From NCBI RefSeq assembly GCF_040126055.1, contig NZ_CP143541.1, positions 1,178,001-1,242,000 on the forward strand: a stretch of DNA of 64,000 nt, read 5' to 3'. The notes beneath the pieces were generated by a model that was not told the DNA's origin, searched no databases, and saw nothing but the letters and a program-made list of their open reading frames with translations. The position numbers and the translations under genes are program-made. Of the stretch, positions 14,743 to 23,199 are shown one piece after another (positions within the stretch are counted from its first letter, which is position 1; each line of letters opens with the position of its first letter). Source of the DNA: Pseudalkalibacillus sp. SCS-8. Its GTDB lineage: Bacteria; Bacillota; Bacilli; Bacillales; Fictibacillaceae.

Positions 14743-16389
14743 TTATATATAGACGCGTGTTTCGTAAGGTTGAAGGTTCCATTCATCCTGATTTTCGTAA
14801 TTTGAAAGGATGATTTTGTTATTCTTCAGTTCAGTAAGTTCCTTTGACTGCAACTTTACATGCTCAGCACTCAAATTCGTGACAACGAATGCTTTCTCGC
14901 CACCTAAAGTTCGGGTGTACACATAGAGTTGAGGGTGATCGGGCAACAATAAATCGTAGTTTCCATAAATGAGAACATCGTGATTCTTTCTTAGCTGAAT
15001 CATTTTTTTATAAAATGCGAGAATCGAGTTTGGGTCGTGTTGTTGCGCTTTGACGTTCAGTGTTTCGTAATTTGGATTCACGCCGATCCACGGTTGATGT
15101 GTAGAAAATCCTGCAAAGTCTGAATCATCCCATTGCATCGGTGTCCTCGAGTTATCCCGTCCTGTCGCCCAAAGGATCTCCATCATTTCCTGATGGGTCT
15201 TTCCGTTCTCAATGCCTTCGTGGTAAAGGTTATGCATACCGACATCATCATAATCCTCTATAGATGGGAATTGGACGTTTGTCATTCCGATTTCCTGACC
15301 TTGATAAATGTATGGGGTCCCTTGCATGAAGAAATAACATGCGGCTAGCGCTTTCGCGGACTGTTCATGATATTCCCCGTCATCGCCAAAGCGAGAAACA
15401 GAACGTGGTTGATCATGATTTTCAAGGTAAAGCGCGTTCCAACCTCGATTTTCTAATCCTTTTTGCCAACCGGTTAAGATCTCTTTGAATTTGATAAGGT
15501 CAAAAGTATCCTCATTGTCTTTTTGCCAAAGCCCCATATGCTCGAACTGGAATATCATATTGAAGTAGCCCTCGTCTTCACCGACCCATGTTTCTGCATC
15601 TTCAATGTTGACTCCGTTCGCTTCACCAACTGTCATGATGTCATAACGATCAAACGTCTCCTGTTTGAGCTCAGTAAGAAATTCGTCGATTCCTTCACGG
15701 TTCATATGTCCATCGAAGGAAGGTACATATTCCTTGTTTTCTGGATTTGGCATGTCAGGGAAGCCCGGTACTTTTTTGATATGACTTATTGCATCGACCC
15801 GGAATCCATCAATGCCTTTATCAAGCCACCAGTTGATCATGTCATAAACATCTTGTCGAACCTGTGCATTCTCCCAATTTAAATCAGGCTGCTTCGTATC
15901 GAACAGATGCATGTAATATTCACCCGTCAATTCATCGTATGTCCAAGCGGATCCACCAAAGATCGATTCCCAGTTGTTCGGTTCCTTTCCGTTCTTTCCT
16001 GGACGCCAAATATAATAGTCTCTATAGGCATTGTCTTTTGATTTACGAGATTCAATGAACCATTCATGTTCATCCGAGGTATGATTGACGACAAGATCCA
16101 TGATCAATTTCATTTTACGTTGATGGACTTCCTTCAACAGGGCATCGAAATCATCCATCATTCCGAATTCGGTCATGATGTCTTTATAATCGCTGATATC
16201 GTATCCATTATCCGCATTCGGAGATTGATAGACAGGACATACCCAGATGACATCAATACCAAGATCCTTCAAATAATCCAGTTTGGAGATGATCCCCTGG
16301 ATATCGCCAATTCCATCCCCATTGCTGTCTTTAAAGCTTCGTGGATATATTTGATAGACCACACTTTCTTTCCACCATTGTCTTTTCAT
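14743..16389 (-). CDS. malL: Oligo-1,6-glucosidase / alpha-glucosidase (GH13)
   Basis: A 548-residue intracellular GH13 enzyme that hydrolyses isomaltose, maltose or sucrose-type alpha-glucosides. The conserved regions are seen in order: DLVVNHTSDEHEWF (region I), QPDLNWEN (region V signature of the oligo-1,6-glucosidase group), GFRVDAISHI (nucleophile Asp), MTVGEANGV (acid/base Glu) and YLENHDQPR (third Asp). Full length for MalL. No signal peptide. ATG follows GGGGAGAG. A cre-like operator about 55 bases upstream points to glucose repression; no sugar transporter is adjacent. Confidence 0.95.
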   Translation of the reverse strand: MKRQWWKESVVYQIYPRSFKDSNGDGIGDIQGIISKLDYLKDLGIDVIWVCPVYQSPNADNGYDISDYKDIMTEFGMMDDFDALLKEVHQRKMKLIMDLVVNHTSDEHEWFIESRKSKDNAYRDYYIWRPGKNGKEPNNWESIFGGSAWTYDELTGEYYMHLFDTKQPDLNWENAQVRQDVYDMINWWLDKGIDGFRVDAISHIKKVPGFPDMPNPENKEYVPSFDGHMNREGIDEFLTELKQETFDRYDIMTVGEANGVNIEDAETWVGEDEGYFNMIFQFEHMGLWQKDNEDTFDLIKFKEILTGWQKGLENRGWNALYLENHDQPRSVSRFGDDGEYHEQSAKALAACYFFMQGTPYIYQGQEIGMTNVQFPSIEDYDDVGMHNLYHEGIENGKTHQEMMEILWATGRDNSRTPMQWDDSDFAGFSTHQPWIGVNPNYETLNVKAQQHDPNSILAFYKKMIQLRKNHDVLIYGNYDLLLPDHPQLYVYTRTLGGEKAFVVTNLSAEHVKLQSKELTELKNNKIILSNYENQDEWNLQPYETRVYI

Positions 16390-16444
16390 ATTCTCTCTCC
16401 CCAGTGTGCTGTCTCATTTACTAGTTGTTTTGTAGGTTTTGTAG

Positions 16445-16458
16445 TGCAAGCGTTTGCA
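16445..16458. promoter_or_regulatory. cre-like operator upstream of malL
   Basis: TGCAAGCGTTTGCA matches the CcpA/LacI-family consensus with a central CG and near-perfect dyad symmetry. Confidence 0.75.
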
Positions 16459-16557
16459 TTAGTCATTTAACCATATGATACCGTTTTCTTTTTTAGAATG
16501 CAACGGAGAATCAGAACATCATAAAGGAACTAATTTACAGAAAATTCTACAAATCAA

Positions 16558-16586
16558 TTTACATTTTTAAGAAAATTAAGTAATAT
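16558..16586 (+). promoter_or_regulatory. Sigma-A promoter for the secreted peptide pair
   Basis: TTTACA, a 17-base spacer and TAATAT, about 30 bases before the first peptide start. Confidence 0.65.
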
Positions 16587-16616
16587 TATGAATAAATGTT
16601 AGGAGGTGTTAAAAAT

Positions 16617-16745
16617 ATGAAAAAAGTTAAAATGTTTTTACTTGCGTGTGCGTGTGTTGTGGCAGTATCGGCTCCTGTTTCTGCAGGTGGAGTAACGCCG
16701 GATACTGGCGGAGTATGTCAACATCAAGAATGCTTTAAGAGGTAA
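16617..16745 (+). CDS. Small secreted peptide 1 (42 aa, undescribed)
   Basis: An uncatalogued ORF with a textbook start (AGGAGG, 8-9 bases, ATG). The pre-peptide has a basic start (MKKVK), a hydrophobic stretch and an APVSA signal-peptidase site, leaving a mature peptide GGVTPDTGGVCQHQECFKR of 19 residues with two cysteines (CxxxxC) and a basic C terminus. Its neighbour downstream is a paralogue with 21 of 23 signal residues identical. A short LLAC motif within the signal could mimic a lipobox, but the hydrophobic stretch before it is too short. Secretion is inferred from sequence; the role (signal, bacteriocin-like or other) is unknown. Confidence 0.85.
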   Translation: MKKVKMFLLACACVVAVSAPVSAGGVTPDTGGVCQHQECFKR

Positions 16746-16828
16746 TAAAAGTAAATAACATTTTATTCATCAAAGTAGCCCCATTAAAACTTTAGTAAAG
16801 AGATGTATTATTGTCAGGAGGTGTAAAA

Positions 16829-16957
16829 ATGAAAAAGCTGAAAATCTTCTTGCTTGCTTGTGCATGCGTTGTAGCTGTATCAGCTCCGGTTTCGGCGGCA
16901 GGTGATACAACGAATGGTGGAGGAGTTTGCCATTTCGAAGAGTGCTTTAAAAGATAA
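16829..16957 (+). CDS. Small secreted peptide 2 (42 aa, paralogue of peptide 1)
   Basis: The same length and plan as peptide 1: MKKLK start, hydrophobic core, APVSA cleavage site, and a 19-residue mature form AGDTTNGGGVCHFEECFKR. The two mature peptides share 11 of 19 residues, concentrated in GGVC and ECFKR, while the middle and N-terminal residues vary. The ribosome site (CAGGAGGTGTAAAA) is nearly identical to that of peptide 1, showing a local duplication. The 83-base spacer and a terminator after this gene suggest a bicistronic unit. Confidence 0.85.
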   Translation: MKKLKIFLLACACVVAVSAPVSAAGDTTNGGGVCHFEECFKR

Positions 16958-16999
16958 TCTATTACTACATAAAAATAACTAAGGTTTATTTCGTCTTTC

Positions 17000-17029
17000 A
17001 TCTTCCAATTTAATTTGGGAGATTTTTTT
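17000..17029 (+). terminator. Terminator after the peptide pair
   Basis: ATCTTCCAA pairs with TTGGGAGAT (one mismatch), then T7. Confidence 0.8.
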
Positions 17030-17055
17030 GTAATATAATCTCTATTCCCCCAAAT

Positions 17056-17146
17056 TAGAGGAATGTTTCAGGTTTTTCTCGTATATAACCATAAAGGAAA
17101 CTTATGTTGAACATTCCTCTATCAAAATGAACGCCTGACACAGGCG
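17056..17146. repeat. Two inverted repeats in the amidase leader
   Basis: A 12-bp perfect inverted repeat (17056-17067 with 17110-17121, TAGAGGAATGTT arms, 42-base gap) is followed by a tight hairpin CGCCTG-ACA-CAGGCG (17132-17146), ending just before the amidase ribosome site. Confidence 0.7.
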
Positions 17147-17162
17147 GAAAAGGTGGGGTTCT

Positions 17163-18617
17163 ATGTCAATCTTGGATATGGATGCTTCGCAAATAGCTGA
17201 ACAGATCAAAACTGGGAAACTGACTTCTGAAAAAGCAACTGCAACGTATATCAATCACCTGAAAGCAATCAATCCATCGATTAATTGTCTTGTGGAAAAT
17301 CGTTTCAAGCTTGCTGAAAAAGAAGCTAAAGAAGCTGATCGTTTGTTAAAGGAAGGAAAAACGAAAGGACGGCTTTTCGGCGTGCCGATCAGTGTGAAAG
17401 AGTGCTTCAATGTTGAGGGCATGAAAACGACGGGAGGACTGATACACCGTAAGGATCATGTCGTTCAGGAAGATGCCGAGGTAGTCAAGCGGCTGAAATC
17501 AGAGGGAGCAATCATCTTAGGAAAGACCAATACGCCTTCATTATGCTATTGTCAGGAGACGGTGAACCCCTTATATGGTACGACGAACAATCCGTGGGAT
17601 GTTACCTGTAGCTCTGGGGGTTCCAGTGGTGGAGAAGGGGCTCTTATCAGTGTTGGAGGTGCAGCTGTCGGGATTGGAGCGGATATAGGGGGATCAATTC
17701 GGATACCGAGTCATTTCAACGGTATCATCGGCTTCAAATCAGGGAATGGTCAAATCAGCCAAGAGGGGAATTATCCTTATATTGAATATGAGGAACAGCA
17801 GAGGATGCTTGGAATTGGGGCAATGGCCAAAAGTGTGGAAGACACACGTTTGATTAATGGAATACTTGCTGACAGTAAGACGAGAGAAAATGATCTATCT
17901 TCATTCGAACTGATTGTGCCACAGTTCTATCCATGTCCGTTAGGCGTAGAAACGGGGAGGCTCATCCGGACAATCAAGGAGGATTTTGAAACCGACTTTT
18001 CCATTAAAACGGATGAACCGCCGCATTTTTCCGACTCCACTCTCATATGGCAACAGCTCATGTCCCTTGATGGGGGAGTAGCACTACGAAAGCATCTGTT
18101 GGTGAATGACAAGCAATTAAGTCCGTATGTTGAATTTCTACGATCAAAAGTATCCACCTCGGACATCCATGCTTACTTGTCTTGGGCAATGATCGGAATG
18201 CGGTTATTCAAACCTTCGAGAAGAAGACTGAATCAAATAAAGGAGATTCTAAAGACAGGTGATGAACGAATTGGTCGATACTTGGATCGACGATTGATCG
18301 TCATGCCAGTTTATCATTCACCTGCTCCAACTCATGGAACGATTTATAAAGAAGTCTTCTCAATCCAAAAAACGTTCCTGCGATACCTTCCTTACATTTC
18401 GTATGGGAATGTTTGGGGTCTTCCATCATTAACAATTCCAGTCGGCGAGAGTGCGAAGGGACTGCCTATTGCTGTCCAAATCATGAGTGCCACTGGAAAC
18501 GAGGATGCAATTTTCAAGTTCGGAGAGCAGTTGGAGAAAAAATATCGAGGCTATCAACGTTGTACAAAATACGACCAATCGGAAGATCAAAAGGCACCAG
18601 CTGCCCATTTAGCATAA
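17163..18617 (+). CDS. Amidase-signature family hydrolase (GatA-like fold)
   Basis: A 484-residue amidase with the Ser-cisSer-Lys triad: lysine in GVPISVKECFN (about 78), and the serine-rich CSSGGSSGGEGALISVGGAAVGIGADIGGSIRIPS segment (about 150-184) holding both serines. These enzymes hydrolyse C-N bonds of carboxamides. It is not the GatA subunit: no gatB or gatC is near and the C-terminal half (from about residue 230) diverges from GatA. The ATG follows AAAGGTGGGG. Two hairpins upstream may influence expression. Substrate unknown. Confidence 0.9.
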   Translation: MSILDMDASQIAEQIKTGKLTSEKATATYINHLKAINPSINCLVENRFKLAEKEAKEADRLLKEGKTKGRLFGVPISVKECFNVEGMKTTGGLIHRKDHVVQEDAEVVKRLKSEGAIILGKTNTPSLCYCQETVNPLYGTTNNPWDVTCSSGGSSGGEGALISVGGAAVGIGADIGGSIRIPSHFNGIIGFKSGNGQISQEGNYPYIEYEEQQRMLGIGAMAKSVEDTRLINGILADSKTRENDLSSFELIVPQFYPCPLGVETGRLIRTIKEDFETDFSIKTDEPPHFSDSTLIWQQLMSLDGGVALRKHLLVNDKQLSPYVEFLRSKVSTSDIHAYLSWAMIGMRLFKPSRRRLNQIKEILKTGDERIGRYLDRRLIVMPVYHSPAPTHGTIYKEVFSIQKTFLRYLPYISYGNVWGLPSLTIPVGESAKGLPIAVQIMSATGNEDAIFKFGEQLEKKYRGYQRCTKYDQSEDQKAPAAHLA

Positions 18618-18620
18618 AGA

Positions 18621-18646
18621 AAAAAGGGGGAATTCCCCCTTTTTTT
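18621..18646. terminator. Bidirectional terminator, amidase/NAT
   Basis: A perfect palindrome GGGGGAATTCCCCC flanked by five A and six T; serves both convergent genes. Confidence 0.92.
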
Positions 18647-18649
18647 CTA

Positions 18650-19486
18650 TTATACCTTGAATAGCTGTATACCTCGATCTTCTAGGTAAGCGGCTGCTTT
18701 CAAGGCTATTTTTTCTTCAATACCAAAGATATGGTAGATTCTCCTTGCCCAATCATGACGGTTGGAGAAACGAGAAACCTCTTTCATATATGCATTTTTT
18801 CGCGTGATTGTATCATTATTTACGTAATAACAGTAGCGTGGCTTGAAAATGGTGGCGTTCAATCGGCGCATCACAGTATTTTCATTACGATCCTGGTGGG
18901 AAATATTGATCTCTTTGCTAAACTCATCCTCAGAACGGGATGACCAATCAATCTCTTTTTGGACGAATGATTTTCCATCCGAGTGGCGATCGATTTCAAA
19001 CGTTGATTCCGAAATCTTACGAATGTATATTTCTTCACCCAATTTCCTGAATTTGATCATGTCGTGGTCTGCAAGGGGAAGGGGTTGAAACAAGGGGCAA
19101 CCGTACCCGACATCGACATAGTAATCGTTGCCTCCGTATTGGACCTTTATGCCGATGTGACCACTATGGACCCTCACCAATGAACATTCGAACCCAAGTG
19201 AACGTAACAATCTTGAAAAATGGATGTTTAATGGATAACAGGTGCCTCCCCATCCTTTTTCGATAAAATTCCAAAGAAATTCATCTGTATCCGGCAGGAA
19301 AGAGTCCCTTTCCAGGTGATCTTCAGCAAAGTGGTATTTACTGAAGTTTTCATAGGGTATGGTATGTAGGTGAGCTTTTATGAGTGTCTTCAAATAAGCC
19401 AGGTCTGCCCGAGCTTTTGGAATATGTAATACCTCTAAGTAACGGTCAGTGGTCTCGCGAGTCAGAAGATGCTGGAACGTAATCAC
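18650..19486 (-). CDS. Arylamine N-acetyltransferase family protein
   Basis: A 278-residue member of the NAT family, which transfers acetyl from acetyl-CoA to arylamines or hydrazines by a Cys-His-Asp mechanism. The catalytic cysteine is in KGWGGTCYPLN (family RGGxCxExN), and the aspartate is in YYVDVGYGCP. The histidine is probably in SLVRVHSGHIGIKV, although spacing and surrounding sequence deviate from the textbook enzyme. HTIPYENFSKY matches the conserved N-terminal HxxxPFENL segment. The start is GTG with AAGGAGG upstream. Divergent family member; the acceptor may differ from arylamines. Confidence 0.83.
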   Translation of the reverse strand: MITFQHLLTRETTDRYLEVLHIPKARADLAYLKTLIKAHLHTIPYENFSKYHFAEDHLERDSFLPDTDEFLWNFIEKGWGGTCYPLNIHFSRLLRSLGFECSLVRVHSGHIGIKVQYGGNDYYVDVGYGCPLFQPLPLADHDMIKFRKLGEEIYIRKISESTFEIDRHSDGKSFVQKEIDWSSRSEDEFSKEINISHQDRNENTVMRRLNATIFKPRYCYYVNNDTITRKNAYMKEVSRFSNRHDWARRIYHIFGIEEKIALKAAAYLEDRGIQLFKV

Positions 19487-19636
19487 GACAACCTCCTTGT
19501 GATATCTTCTTGATGTATTGAAATGGTACTTATAAATAGCAGTTCATAAGCTTTTCGGTTTAATTCTACAATAAAGCCTTTATTCCTTTCTTGTCTATAT
19601 CGTTGATCAATTGAATCACAAATTTTCACAAGATAA

Positions 19637-19834
19637 ATGGGGGTAGGTTCGCTCGTAAAAACCGTCTTCTATGTCATCATATCCTTATTATTCACGACGG
19701 TTTCACTATACTTCAAGAATACCATGGAAACGATAGTTGTAGATGAAATCATTTTGCAAGGCTTGACGGTTGGAGGATGGGTGTTTTTTTGGGAAGCCAT
19801 AATGCACGCACCTGTAAAATTCAGATATAAATGA
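19637..19834 (+). CDS. Small membrane protein (65 aa, unknown, weak start)
   Basis: Two hydrophobic segments (residues about 7-26 and 38-58) in a 65-residue protein that I do not recognise. A stop precedes the ATG immediately, so no longer start exists; the ribosome site is poor, and GGGGGTAGG lies just inside the frame. It may be a decayed or marginal gene. Confidence 0.45.
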   Translation: MGVGSLVKTVFYVIISLLFTTVSLYFKNTMETIVVDEIILQGLTVGGWVFFWEAIMHAPVKFRYK

Positions 19835-19905
19835 AGGTCCTTATCCGATTATTTGATGTATAATAGTGGAAGTTACATGTGGTTATGGGGAGGAGTCGGG
19901 CAGAG

Positions 19906-20025
19906 ATGTTCGAATACATATGTGTTGATTGTGAACGGATTGAATATGCCATCGATATCGAGTTGAAGAAACGCTGTCATGATTGTGGATATTACATGGA
20001 GTGTCGTGAGCCTGTCCAAGAATGA
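19906..20025 (+). CDS. Tiny zinc-ribbon protein (39 aa)
   Basis: A 39-residue ORF starting MFEYICVDCERIEYAID and carrying CVDC and CHDC pairs about 22 residues apart, then YYMECREP. This is the minimal zinc-ribbon arrangement seen in small Bacillus proteins. GGGGAGGAG lies about 10 bases before the ATG. Role unknown. Confidence 0.7.
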   Translation: MFEYICVDCERIEYAIDIELKKRCHDCGYYMECREPVQE

Positions 20026-20142
20026 CTTAAGGCCTCCACCTCCGCAACAAAAGGCTGCACTTTTTGTGAGCTTTCGACAAATTTCCAAGGTATTTCCTGG
20101 GTAATCCTTCAGGTATATGACAGGAAAGTACAAATCTTTCAA

Positions 20143-20394
20143 TTACTCTTCTTCACTGGGTGCATCTAACCATGACAGAGCTTCTTTTATCAATGTGTTC
20201 AGTTTACGATCAATGAAGTCTTCTCCATACTTTTCTTTCGCTTCTTCCAATTGTGAAACCACTTGATCATCGAGCTTGATGATCGGTTTATCTTCCTCGA
20301 GTTCATTGTAAAGCTCTATTACTGCATCCAATCCTTCTGAAATCTGGTCAATCGACCGGCTCAAATCATTATATTCTCGTTTATTCGCTTTCAT
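20143..20394 (-). CDS. Conserved hypothetical coiled-coil protein (83 aa)
   Basis: Family not recognised. The sequence is highly charged and helical (LSRSIDQISEGLDAVIELYNE and VVSQLEEAKEKYGEDFIDRKL), with an acidic tail. No cysteines or membrane segments. ATG preceded by AGAGGAGAAC, a solid ribosome site. Confidence 0.75.
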   Translation of the reverse strand: MKANKREYNDLSRSIDQISEGLDAVIELYNELEEDKPIIKLDDQVVSQLEEAKEKYGEDFIDRKLNTLIKEALSWLDAPSEEE

Positions 20395-20515
20395 AGAATG
20401 TTCTCCTCTCTACATGATGCAATTGAAAAAGGTTGACCCGTTATGTATCAAATATCCCATCCAGGTAGTGTTGATACGTGTATTCGGGGCCAACCTCATT
20501 TTCCCGGGTGTAGGG

Positions 20516-20629
20516 TTATCTTCCTCCACCTAATTGTTGTTGAGCCATCTGAACAAGGTGTTTTGTCATTTCTCCGCCCACCGAACCCTTCGAGCGGCAA
20601 GTTGTATCTGGACCAAGTTTTCTTCAATT
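20516..20629 (-). pseudogene. Remnant of an alpha/beta-type small acid-soluble spore protein
   Basis: On the minus strand the frame reads [20 protein letters not shown], then [14 protein letters not shown] and a stop. This is the C-terminal half of an alpha/beta SASP (compare [20 protein letters not shown] in SspA), a protein that coats spore DNA. An in-frame TGA lies one codon before the fragment, and the N-terminal LLVPGA...LKYEIA half is absent from all frames upstream. It is therefore a truncated gene copy. The rest of the interval 20395-20712 holds nothing recognisable. Confidence 0.8.
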
Positions 20630-20712
20630 GGTAATATTAGGGGAATATAACCTCTTATACGAAGTGTTTCACCTTGAAAAAACATTATCCACGGTAAATG
20701 GTGGAAATGAAT

Positions 20713-22740
20713 CTATTCTTTATAATGTCGTTCGATCTGTACCATGCAATTGAAAAAGGTGGCACCGCCTCCTATGTCGGAGAGGGTATCGGAGGTCAGC
20801 ACATTGATTGAACAACGCCCTTTTTCCTTATCGTCCCACCATAGCCCCTGGGTTACCAGTAATCCCTTTTTCACATCATCTGTGACCTCCGCACGTAACG
20901 TTACCCGTCCTAAATGGTTATAGATCTTGACGGTAGAACCAGTTTGGATTCCTTTTGGTTTTGCATCTTCCGGGTGTATATAGACCACAGGTTTTTCTAG
21001 AGCTTGTAAGCTTTCCTGATTTGCAAAAGTAGAATTCAAAAATTGGTGGTTTGGTCCGCTCATAAGCTGGAAAGGATACTCTATGGTATGTTCATCAGTC
21101 TTCTGTTCAGGCGTTGACTGACGAACCTGGTTTCCAGACAGTTCAATTTTTCCGGAAGGGGATGGGATGAACTCGGGAAAAGTCGTCTCTTTTTGCAGCT
21201 TAAGCTTGACCCATCCTTTTTCCTTAAGCTTTTCATACGTCATCCCTGCAAGATAAGGACTAGTCGGGTTATCAAGTGCATCTCGAACCATGTCCTCCTC
21301 CGTGTCTTGAAAGCACATTTCTTCAAATCCCATCCATTCAGCCAGTTCTTTAAACAACGTGAAATTCGATTTGCATTCTCCCATAGGTTCCATAACAGGC
21401 GTACTCAACTGTACATAGAGGTGCCAATAAGACTTATAAAGATCGAGATTTTCGAAATGGCTCGTTGCAGGTAAAACGATATCAGCATACCGACAACTAT
21501 CCGTTAAAAAGAGATCGTGGACAACCGTGAATAAATCGTCCCGCATAAGACCTTCCCGTACAAGTGTCTGGTTTGGAGCGACTTGAGCAGGATTACTGTT
21601 ATAGATAAACAAAAAATGAATTGGATTTTCTTTATCTTGAAGTGCCTGACCAAGCTGATTCATGTTTGTAACCGTTGCGTTTGGATTCGGATGGAGGTCA
21701 GGTCGCTGGAGCTTATCTGTGTTCCATTCCGCGTATCCTGAATTCCCTTTTAAAGCCCCGCCGCCTCGTTTCCCCCATTGACCGGTGAGAGCAGGTAAGC
21801 TGGAAATGACCCGTGTAATGTTTCCGCCGTTCTTATAATGCTGCAACCCATTTCCTATACGGATAAATGATGGTGAAACCGTGCCGTAAAGGTCGGCTAA
21901 TTCAACGATCTCAGCAATGGTAAGGCCAGTCTTTTCAGAGACGTACTCAGGTGTGTATTTTTCAAGATCTTTTTTTAAGGCATCAAAACCATTTGTATAA
22001 GTGTTGATGAATTCATGGTCAACTTGATTGTTTTTTATAAGCAGATGCATAAGCCCGTATGCCAAACAATCGTCTGTACCTGGATTCAATTGGTAAAAGT
22101 GGTCCGCCCATTTCGCGGTGCGGTTCTTATGGACATCGATAACGACGATCTTAGCGCCGTTTTTGCGAGCTTTATTTGCATAGATCACTTGATGCATGTT
22201 CGTGCTGATCAAATTACAACCCCAAATGATGATCAACTTGGAATGAATGGTGTCTTCAGGATCGATACCAAGCGACTTTCCCATCGTTCGCTTGTATCCC
22301 TCTGCTCCTGCTGCATTACAAATGGTGCGCGCAAGCTTTCTTGCTCCGAGGCGATTGAAGAAACGTCGATCCATTCCTTCACTGTTCAGAATGCCCATAT
22401 TCCCATAGAAGCTGTAAGGCAAAATTGCATCAGGGGAATGTGCTGCCATCGTTGAATTAAGTTTCTTGGTGATGTGTTCATAGGCCTCTTTCCATGAGAT
22501 CCTTTCAAATGAAAAGTCTCCTTTATTTCCAACTCTTTTGAGGGGATAGAGAAGTCGATCAGCATGATGGACCCGTTCAGGCATTTTCCTGACTTTATGA
22601 CAAATGACTCCTTTAGTTACGGGATGTTCAGGATTTCCATCCACTTTTGTGATTTTTCCGTTCTCTTTCTCCACGACAAGACTGCATGTATCGGGACAAT
22701 CAAGTGGACAGACGGAGCGATGGATTGTTTTCGAACTCAT
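20713..22740 (-). CDS. Molybdopterin oxidoreductase with N-terminal [4Fe-4S] site (YoaE/YyaE-like)
   Basis: A 675-residue molybdopterin-guanine-dinucleotide enzyme of the DMSO reductase superfamily. The N-terminal cluster motif is SVCPLDCPDTCSL...GVICHK (C-x3-C-x3-C...C). Later landmarks are AILPYSFYGNMGIL, TICNAAGAEGYK, IIIWGCNLISTN, HDLFLTDSCRYADIVLPATSHFE and the C-terminal cofactor-binding domain starting YPFQLMSGPNHQFLNSTF. It is closest in plan to B. subtilis YoaE and YyaE, whose substrates are unknown. There is no twin-arginine signal, so it is cytoplasmic, and no partner subunit or chaperone adjoins. ATG follows GAAAGGGG. Confidence 0.9.
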   Translation of the reverse strand: MSSKTIHRSVCPLDCPDTCSLVVEKENGKITKVDGNPEHPVTKGVICHKVRKMPERVHHADRLLYPLKRVGNKGDFSFERISWKEAYEHITKKLNSTMAAHSPDAILPYSFYGNMGILNSEGMDRRFFNRLGARKLARTICNAAGAEGYKRTMGKSLGIDPEDTIHSKLIIIWGCNLISTNMHQVIYANKARKNGAKIVVIDVHKNRTAKWADHFYQLNPGTDDCLAYGLMHLLIKNNQVDHEFINTYTNGFDALKKDLEKYTPEYVSEKTGLTIAEIVELADLYGTVSPSFIRIGNGLQHYKNGGNITRVISSLPALTGQWGKRGGGALKGNSGYAEWNTDKLQRPDLHPNPNATVTNMNQLGQALQDKENPIHFLFIYNSNPAQVAPNQTLVREGLMRDDLFTVVHDLFLTDSCRYADIVLPATSHFENLDLYKSYWHLYVQLSTPVMEPMGECKSNFTLFKELAEWMGFEEMCFQDTEEDMVRDALDNPTSPYLAGMTYEKLKEKGWVKLKLQKETTFPEFIPSPSGKIELSGNQVRQSTPEQKTDEHTIEYPFQLMSGPNHQFLNSTFANQESLQALEKPVVYIHPEDAKPKGIQTGSTVKIYNHLGRVTLRAEVTDDVKKGLLVTQGLWWDDKEKGRCSINVLTSDTLSDIGGGATFFNCMVQIERHYKE

Positions 22741-22822
22741 ATGATCTGGCCCCTTTCAATATGTAAACCTTGATGTAATAAAAGATTAACATAAAAAAGA
22801 AGATGCCATAAGCAGTAAGTAT

Positions 22823-22864
22823 GTGAGATAAAGCGAGAAACCACCTCGTTTATCTCACTTTTTT
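22823..22864 (+). terminator. Orphan terminator-like hairpin on the plus strand
   Basis: GTGAGATAAAGCGAG pairs with CTCGTTTATCTCAC (one bulged G), followed by six T. No plus-strand gene precedes it. Confidence 0.75.
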
Positions 22865-22998
22865 ATAGCTACTATTCAGGCGAATTCGCCAAATTTATAC
22901 CTCAATGTCGAGCAAAGCAAGTTTTCTTTAAGCACTCGTATAGTTCGTAAGAAACGGGAAAGCCTAATGGAAATGCTACATGAAAGGAGGGACAGGAG

Positions 22999-23190
22999 AT
23001 GAATTTCAAAAAATACTTATTCGGTACACTTTCAGCTTTCTTAACAGTAGGATTGTTATTTGGATGTGCTGCTGGTGACGGTGAAGAAGAACAAGAGCCG
23101 ACTGAAGAGCAGGAACCAGCTGAAGAAGAACAAGAACCGGCTGATGAAGAAATGCCTGAAGAGGAAAACGGAGAAAATAATGAAGGTTAA
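22999..23190 (+). CDS. Acidic low-complexity lipoprotein (63 aa)
   Basis: A lipoprotein signal (MNFKKYLFGTLSAFLTVGLL, lipobox LFGC) is followed by about 40 residues dominated by glutamate with repeats of EEQEP and EEEQEPADEE. Nothing suggests enzymatic function; the tail may act as a charged surface spacer. ATG preceded by AAAGGAGGGACAGGAG. Terminator-like hairpin after the stop. Confidence 0.85.
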   Translation: MNFKKYLFGTLSAFLTVGLLFGCAAGDGEEEQEPTEEQEPAEEEQEPADEEMPEEENGENNEG

Positions 23191-23199
23191 TTGTAGGGA

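Noticed and set aside
16617..16957. Phr-type competence pheromones
   Set aside because: Signal and length are similar, but no rap gene adjoins and the mature peptides have two cysteines; kept as unassigned secreted peptides.
19873..20142. Minus-strand 89-codon ORF after the zinc-ribbon gene
   Set aside because: TTG start without a ribosome site, overlapping the small zinc-ribbon gene with better coding features.
20443..20634. Plus-strand ORF opposite the SASP relic
   Set aside because: No ribosome site; it is antisense to the SASP fragment.
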